The translations under genes and the position numbers were made by a program. From Alligator mississippiensis (lineage: Eukaryota > Chordata > Crocodylia > Alligatoridae), in the NCBI RefSeq assembly GCF_030867095.1, contig NC_081824.1:356268329-356332328 (forward strand): 64,000 nucleotides of DNA, given 5' to 3'. Each line of letters starts with the position of its first letter. The stretch's first letter is position 1. Below are positions 58,901-64,000 of the stretch, piece after piece. The notes under the pieces were generated by a model. That model had not been told where the DNA came from, did not search any database, and saw only the letters and a list, made by a program, of their open reading frames with translations.

Positions 58901-60612
58901 TAGGGCTGTGTGAAATGGCTATTTTTCATTTTGGTTTCAGATTTGGCCATCTCAGAGGAACAGTGATTTGTTTTGGTGTTTTAGGTCACCATTCCATTTT
59001 GATTCAGCTGATTCTGTTTCAGAGTTCTAACACTGTTCAGAGATTTGGATCAGTTGGGAAAACGCAGGCATAGCTGGGTGGCTGCAGGTTCTCCTGTGGC
59101 TTCTTCAACTGTGCCTGCCTCTCCCTGGGTGGGGGGAGGTGCAGGAAAAGCCCCCCATGGCTGCCCTGCCTGCCCCATTCCCTGTCTGGACCCAGCCTAG
59201 TCCCAGCACTTTAAAAATAAAGCCCTGCACTCACTGCCTGCAGCAGCAGTGATCAGGACCTCTGGGGGCTTGTGGCAGAGCGCCCCCCATGCAGTGAGGG
59301 GCAGTGGGGGCAGCAGGGATCACTGCCCCTGCTTGGCACCCAAACGGCAGCTGCCCCATGGCACAGGTGAGCGTGTCTCGACAGGGTACTGCACGCTGTC
59401 TGGGAGCTAGGTACACCGGGGCTGAGTGGCACCAGGCTCCTGATGACTGCTGGAGCTGCCCCAGTTCCCAAACAGCGCGCACTGCCCTGCCTTGTCCTGC
59501 TGAACTGTGCTGCACCCACGCCATGGGGCTTCTCCCGCAGCTCATTTGGCTATGCCTGCTTCTGCCCTGGTAGGGGAGACTGTGGGAGAAGCCCCCACAG
59601 CTGCCCTGCCCACCTCATCCCCTGCCCGGCCCCAGCCTCATCCCAGCACATAACAAAAAAGCCCTGCACAGGGTGCCACACACTGTCTGGGAGCTCCACA
59701 CTCACCAGCTGCAGCAGCGGTGATCAGGGCCTCTGGAGGCTCATGATCGCCAAGCACGGGGAAGTGGGGATCACCCCCCCCCCGGCTTGGCACCTGCATG
59801 GCAGCTGTCACATCATGCAGGTGCAGCACAGCTCGGCAGGGTTCTGCGCACTGTCTGGGAACTGGGATGGCAGTCAGTTGGAGCCTGGCACCACTCAGCC
59901 CCAGCTCCCAGACAGCATCCAGTGCCCTGCTGAGCTGTGTTGCATCTGTGCAATGAGACAGCTGCCATATGGGTGCCAAGCAGGAGGGGGGGCAAACCGC
60001 ACTGTGTGGGGGGGCTCTGCCATGAGCCCTTAGAAACCCTGATTGTCACTGCTACAGCCAGTAAGTGCAAGGGGTTTGGGTTTTGTTTTGTTTTTTAAGT
60101 GCGGGAACTAGGCTGGGGCCAAGTCGGGGATGGGGCTGGGCAGGGCAGCCATGGGGGCTTCTCCTACAGCTCTTTCAGCTGTGCTCAATGCAGTCTGTGT
60201 AGAGCAGACTCAGGTGCTGGCACTGGCCCCAACTGGCAGTGGCAGCATGCTGTCATCCTGCATGCAGATCTGGGGGCCCATTCCCCCCAGAGGGCTGCGG
60301 GGTTGTGCCAAATTCCTCCCAGACCCCCGGATCTGAACGCGGGAGGACAGCAGGCTACGGTCCCTCCCCCAGAGCACTGGGATTGGAAGGGACCTCAGGG
60401 ACAGATCCCAGACACTGGCCAGCTACATATGTCAGTATCAGAGCACTCCTTCCATCCCTCTTCTCCCTCCCTTACCTTAGTTTTTATTTCCCTGCAAGCC
60501 TGGCTCTGAAACACCTGAAACATCTGAAAAGTTTCAAATAGTTTGGTTTCATTTCAAAGATGTTTTGGAGCCTTCCAGTTTATTTCAGATTTGGTGTTTC
60601 AGGCCCCGAAAT
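58901..60612 (+). mobile_element. hAT-like element with palindromic modules
   Basis: Starts TAGGGCTGTGTGAAATGGC, the same terminus as the reversed right end of the element at 45549. The interior (59150-60070) consists of a roughly 430-bp module in direct and inverted copies. Near 60510-60610 it has TTTCATTTCAAAG and CAGATTTGGTGTTTCAGG subterminal repeats. The CR1 at 60613 begins before the other terminus is reached, so it is probably nested here. Confidence 0.6.
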
Positions 60613-60703
60613 AGATTCATAGATTCATAGATGTTAGGGTCGGAAGGGACCTCAATAGATCATCAAGTCCGACCCCCTGCATAGGCAGGAAAGAGTGCTG
60701 GGT

Positions 60704-62698
60704 CTAGATGACCTCAGCTAGATACTCATCTAACCTCCTCTTGAAGACCCCCAGGGTAGGGGAGAGCACCACCTCCCTTGGGAGCCTGTTCCAGACCTTG
60801 GCCACTCTAACTGTAAAGAAGTTCTTCCTAATGTCCAATCTAAATCTGCTCTCTGCTAGCTTGTGGCCGTTATTTCTTGTAACCCCCGGGGGCGCCTTGG
60901 TGGATAAGTACTCACCAACTCCCTTCTGTGCCCCCGTGATGAACTTATAGGCAGCCACAAGGTCGCCTCTCAACCTTCTCTTGCGGAGGCTGAAAAGGTC
61001 CAGTTTCTCTAGTCTCTCCTCGTAGGGCTTGGTCTGTCGGCCCTTAACCATACAAGTGGCCCTTCTCTGGACCCTCTCCAGGTTATCCGCATCCTTCTTG
61101 AAGTGTGGCGCCCAGAATTGCACGCAGTACTCCAACTGCGGTCTGACCAGTGCCTGATAGAGGGGAAGTATCACCTCCTTGGACCTATTCGTCATGCATC
61201 TGCTGATGCACGATAAAGTGCCATTGGCTTTTTTGATGGCTTCGTCACACTGCCGACTAATGTTCATCTTGGAGTCCACTAGGACTCCAAGATCCCTTTC
61301 CACTTCCGTGCCACCCAGCAGGTCATTTCCTAGGCTGTAGGTGTGCTGGACATTTTTCCTCCCAAGGTGCAGCACTTTGCATTTCTCCTTGTTGAACTGC
61401 ATCCTGTTGTTTTCTGCCCACTTGTCCAACCTGTCCAGGTCTGCTTGCAGCTGTTCCCTGCCCTTCGGCGTGTCCACATATCCCCATAGCTTTGTGTCAT
61501 CTGCAAACTTGGACAGAGTACATTTCACTCCCTCGTCCAAGTCACTGATGAAGACATTAAAGAGTATTGGTCCAAGGACCGAGCCCTGCGGGACCCCACT
61601 GCCCACACCCTTCCAGGTCGAAACTGACCCATCTACCACGACTCTCTGGGTGAGACCCTCCAGCCAATTCTCCCCCCACCGGACTGTGTAGTCATCCAAG
61701 TCACAGCCTCTTAACTTGTTCACCAGTATGGGGTGGGATACCGTATCGAAGGCCTTCCTGAAGTCTAAGTATACGACATCCACCCCTACTCCTGTGTCCA
61801 GGTGTTTCGTAACCTGGTCATAAAAAGAGACTAGACTGGTCAGGCACGATCTGCCTGCCACGAACCCGTGCTGGTTTCCCCTCAGCATAATTTGTCCTGC
61901 CGGGCTCTCACAAATGTGAGCCTTGATAATTTTTTCAAAGACTTTGCCAAGGATGGAGGTGAGACTGACTGGCCTATAGTTGCCCGGGTCCTCCTTCCTC
62001 CCCTTCTTGAAAATGGGGACCACATTGGCCCTTTTCCAGTCCACTTGGCCCGTGCGCCACGAGCGTTCAAATATTCCCGCCAGTGGCTCTGCAATGATGT
62101 CGGCCAGTGCCTTCAGCACCCTCGGATGGAGCTCATCCGGGCCTGCCGACTTAAAGGCATCCAATTCTTCTAAGTGACTCTGCACCATCTCAGGATCTAC
62201 ACATGGAAGTCTGGCGCCTTGCTGCTGCCTCTCTACAACCCCAGTGAGAGACTTGTCGTGCCCCTCGCTTAGGAACACTGAGGGAAAGAACTCGTTGAGG
62301 AGTTCAGCCTTGTCCCCTCTGTCTGTCACCAATTGTTTCTGCCCATTTATCAGGGGTCCTATTCCTCCCTGGGCCTTCCTTTTACTCCCTATATATCTAA
62401 AAAACAATTTCTTGTTGTCTTTTACTTGGATTGCCATCCTCAGCTCCATGGTAGCTTTGGCCCGTGTAACTGCCTCCCTGCAAGCACGAGCAGAGGAAGT
62501 ATATTCGTCTTTGGTGATCTCTCCCTGTTTCCACTTTTTATGTGCTCCCCTTTTGGCCCTTAGGCTGCCCTGGATTTCTCTGGTCAGCCAGGGAAGCCTC
62601 CTGGCCCCTTTCCCTCTTTTACCTCGCACGAGGATCGTCTTGCTTTGTACCCAAAGGATCGTTTCCTTAAGGCACAACCACCCTTCTTGGGCTTCCAT
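60704..62698 (-). CDS. CR1 ORF2 reverse transcriptase part
   Basis: About 664 codons of uninterrupted ORF2 from the ATG at 62698 to the stop at 60704. It contains the palm motifs KSAGPDELHPR, NYRPVSLTSILGKVFEKI, DFRKAFDTVSH, VPQGSVLGP and catalytic FADD (61494-61507), then the C-terminal RPQLEYCVQFWAPHF and FRLDIRKNFF region. It copies CR1 RNA into DNA at the target. An in-frame loss of two codons (GQVDWKR where the related copy has GQVPEDWKR) is the only evident length change. The same frame continues upstream into the endonuclease, interrupted only by the TGA at 62738-62740, so the ATG used here is a consequence of that stop rather than a natural start. Confidence 0.9.
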   Translation of the reverse strand: MEAQEGWLCLKETILWVQSKTILVRGKRGKGARRLPWLTREIQGSLRAKRGAHKKWKQGEITKDEYTSSARACREAVTRAKATMELRMAIQVKDNKKLFFRYIGSKRKAQGGIGPLINGQKQLVTDRGDKAELLNEFFPSVFLSEGHDKSLTGVVERQQQGARLPCVDPEMVQSHLEELDAFKSAGPDELHPRVLKALADIIAEPLAGIFERSWRTGQVDWKRANVVPIFKKGRKEDPGNYRPVSLTSILGKVFEKIIKAHICESPAGQIMLRGNQHGFVAGRSCLTSLVSFYDQVTKHLDTGVGVDVVYLDFRKAFDTVSHPILVNKLRGCDLDDYTVRWGENWLEGLTQRVVVDGSVSTWKGVGSGVPQGSVLGPILFNVFISDLDEGVKCTLSKFADDTKLWGYVDTPKGREQLQADLDRLDKWAENNRMQFNKEKCKVLHLGRKNVQHTYSLGNDLLGGTEVERDLGVLVDSKMNISRQCDEAIKKANGTLSCISRCMTNRSKEVILPLYQALVRPQLEYCVQFWAPHFKKDADNLERVQRRATCMVKGRQTKPYEERLEKLDLFSLRKRRLRGDLVAAYKFITGAQKGVGEYLSTKAPPGVTRNNGHKLAESRFRLDIRKNFFTVRVAKVWNRLPREVVLSPTLGVFKRRLDEYLAEVI

Positions 62699-62737
62699 CA
62701 CTTCAAAACTCCTACTCTGCAGTGCGTCCTTGACTAA

Positions 62738-63676
62738 TCACCTGAGTTCATTGAGATCAGCTTTCCTAAAGTCTAGCACTTTCACCCTACTAGTTACCTT
62801 ACCCACTCGACGTCTTATGGTGAATTCTATTATTAGGTGATCACTGTCCCCCAGATGGCTACCAATCTGTAGGTGCCCTACCATGTCATCCCCCGTTGCC
62901 AATACCAGATCCAGTACGGCATTCCCCCTAGTGGGACCGTGTACCTCCTGTGTCAGGTGGAGTTCCTGTACACAGGTTAGAAACCTGTGTGAGCGGTGGG
63001 ACTTTGCTGTCTGTGACTCCCAGCAGATGTCCGGGTAGTTTATGTCCCCCATGACTACCGCCTCCTTAGCTTTTATGGTCTCCGAGAGTTGCCTCAGGAG
63101 CCCCGAATCTCTTTCTTCCCCTTGATGTGGGGGTCTGTAGCAGACCCCTACCACCAAATCCCTTTCTCCTTGCCCCCCATGTAGCCTAACCCACAATCCT
63201 TCTACTTCCTCATCCTTGGATTCCGTCTTGATGAGGGTTGATGTATATTGCTCATTGACATAGAGCGCAACCCCTCCCCCTTTTTTCCCCACCCTGTCCT
63301 TTCTGCACAATCTATAGCCCTCAATATGTACTGCCCAGTTGTGGGACGAATCCCACCAGGTTTCCGTTAGCCCCACTAAGTCATAGGTGTTTAGTGCAAG
63401 CAGGAGCGCTGGTTCATCCTGCTTGTTTCCCATGCTCCTAGCATTAGTATATAGGCACTTGAGCCCTGCGACTGGTGCCTTTGCTGCCCCCCCGCTCCGA
63501 GTCCCAAGGGGCCCTTTGTTTCTTACCTTCTCGTTTCTTACCTGTGCCGTAGTGCTGGCCTCCCCATGGCTTTCAGGTTCCCAGTGCTCTCTTTCTTCAG
63601 GCTGGGATGTCCTTGTGGGTGCCACATGGTTTGGTGGTCCACAGCTTCCCCCGCCCTCATCTTCCCCTCCCCCCAA
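62738..63676 (-). CDS. CR1 ORF2 endonuclease part
   Basis: N-terminal ORF2: an apurinic-like (exonuclease-endonuclease-phosphatase fold) nuclease that nicks target DNA. Motifs include LYTNARSMGNK, ETWW, VVGVCYRPP, VVMGDINYPDICW and the catalytic SDH in GDSDHLIIEF. It ends at a TGA (62738-62740). The reading frame is the same as that of the reverse transcriptase downstream, with 13 codons between this stop and the next ATG, so the two are one ORF split by a single nonsense change. The natural ORF2 start near ORF1's end is not resolved; no ATG is at the frame's first codons. Confidence 0.9.
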   Translation of the reverse strand: MGGGEDEGGGSCGPPNHVAPTRTSQPEEREHWEPESHGEASTTAQVRNEKVRNKGPLGTRSGGAAKAPVAGLKCLYTNARSMGNKQDEPALLLALNTYDLVGLTETWWDSSHNWAVHIEGYRLCRKDRVGKKGGGVALYVNEQYTSTLIKTESKDEEVEGLWVRLHGGQGERDLVVGVCYRPPHQGEERDSGLLRQLSETIKAKEAVVMGDINYPDICWESQTAKSHRSHRFLTCVQELHLTQEVHGPTRGNAVLDLVLATGDDMVGHLQIGSHLGDSDHLIIEFTIRRRVGKVTSRVKVLDFRKADLNELR

Positions 63677-63681
63677 TGAGC

Positions 63682-64000
63682 CTAGTTTAAAGTCTGCCGG
63701 AGGAGATCCGCCAACCTAGAAGAAAACACACGCTTACCTTTGGGGGACAGGTGAAGCCCATCCCAGCTGAGCATGTCCCTCATTGTAATGTGCGGGTCGT
63801 TGTCCAGGAAGCCGAAGCCTGCCTCGAGACACCACTGCCAAAGCCGCCAATTGGTCTCTCGGATGCAGTTCTCATGCCGTCTTCCGCGTCCGTTCACTGG
63901 TAGGATGGAAGAGAAAACCACCTGTGCACCGAACTCCTTCAGCACGCTGCCCAGAGCACTGTAGTCCGCCATCAGGTGATCGGGGGTTCTCCTGGCCGCA
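63682..64000 (-). CDS. CR1 ORF1 C-terminal part (SGNH esterase-like)
   Basis: The frame is open from the window edge to a TAG at 63682-63684. The end reads VVFSSILPV...WDGLHLSPKGKRVFSSRLADLL; DGLHLS carries the Asp-x-x-His pair of the SGNH/GDSL esterase fold known from CR1 ORF1 proteins. ORF1 binds CR1 RNA and assists retrotransposition. The N-terminal part, including the Ser-containing block, is outside the window. ORF2 begins in another frame within a few bases of this stop. Confidence 0.75.
   Translation of the reverse strand, partial: AARRTPDHLMADYSALGSVLKEFGAQVVFSSILPVNGRGRRHENCIRETNWRLWQWCLEAGFGFLDNDPHITMRDMLSWDGLHLSPKGKRVFSSRLADLLRQTLN

Larger units (their letters stand above)
60613..64000 (-). 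mobile_element. CR1 LINE, long copy running past the window edge
   Basis: At least 3.4 kb of CR1. The 3' tail has two ATTCATAG units (60615-60630). Reading leftward from the edge: the end of ORF1, ORF2 endonuclease, ORF2 reverse transcriptase, then the 3' UTR. This copy keeps far more than the 26149 copy and looks young; whether it reaches a full 5' end cannot be seen. Confidence 0.95.

Noticed and set aside
1..64000. Endogenous retrovirus or LTR elements
   Set aside because: No paired LTRs with TG...CA ends, no primer-binding site and no gag/pol/env-like frames were noticed; the reverse transcriptase frames are CR1 type.

Overview
The window is vertebrate nuclear DNA. It has large spliced genes with GT/AG boundaries, one CpG-island promoter, AATAAA polyadenylation signals and many CR1 LINEs and hAT-type DNA transposons. 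The CR1 3' tails (about 8-bp ATTCATAG or ATTCTATG repeats), the good preservation of two CR1 copies and the reptile-like gene sequences suggest a crocodilian, perhaps an alligator. That species call is inference; a turtle is less likely.

Three protein-coding genes are supported, in the order TNFSF13B (exon 1 only, minus), ABHD13 (minus), LIG4 (plus). This is the gene block of human 13q33.3 read in reverse. TNFSF13B encodes the B-cell survival cytokine BAFF, and the rest of the gene lies left of base 1. ABHD13 has its whole coding sequence in one exon (15879-16892). LIG4, the DNA ligase of non-homologous end joining, also has its whole coding sequence in one exon (29451-32195). ABHD13 and LIG4 are head to head. 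Their first-exon splice donors lie only about 170 bp apart inside one CpG island (about 24850-25420), so they very probably share a bidirectional promoter.

Everything else is intron or intergenic DNA rich in mobile elements. From 1 to 15 kb is AT-rich sequence with a few GC-rich DNA transposons. The ABHD13 intron (16.9-25.1 kb) holds a minisatellite, two oppositely oriented hAT copies and a CR1 fragment. LIG4 intron 1 (25.2-29.4 kb) holds a 51-bp minisatellite, an antisense CR1 with a reverse transcriptase frame, a tRNA-like SINE head and a small hAT MITE with a visible target duplication. From 33 to 64 kb there is a dense transposon field: three copies of a roughly 750-bp TA-flanked inverted-repeat family (one split by a CR1), further copies of a larger GC-rich inverted-repeat family, a 1.6-kb foldback element, several hAT elements, and at the right edge a CR1 that keeps the end of ORF1 and an almost intact ORF2.

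I found no system that is clearly undescribed. The most useful observations concern transposon structure: nested insertions with reconstructable target sites, two elements inserted at the same base of a CR1 tail, a perfect-TSD palindromic MITE and palindromic module amplification. All calls come from reading the sequence and recalling family features; no database search was run.
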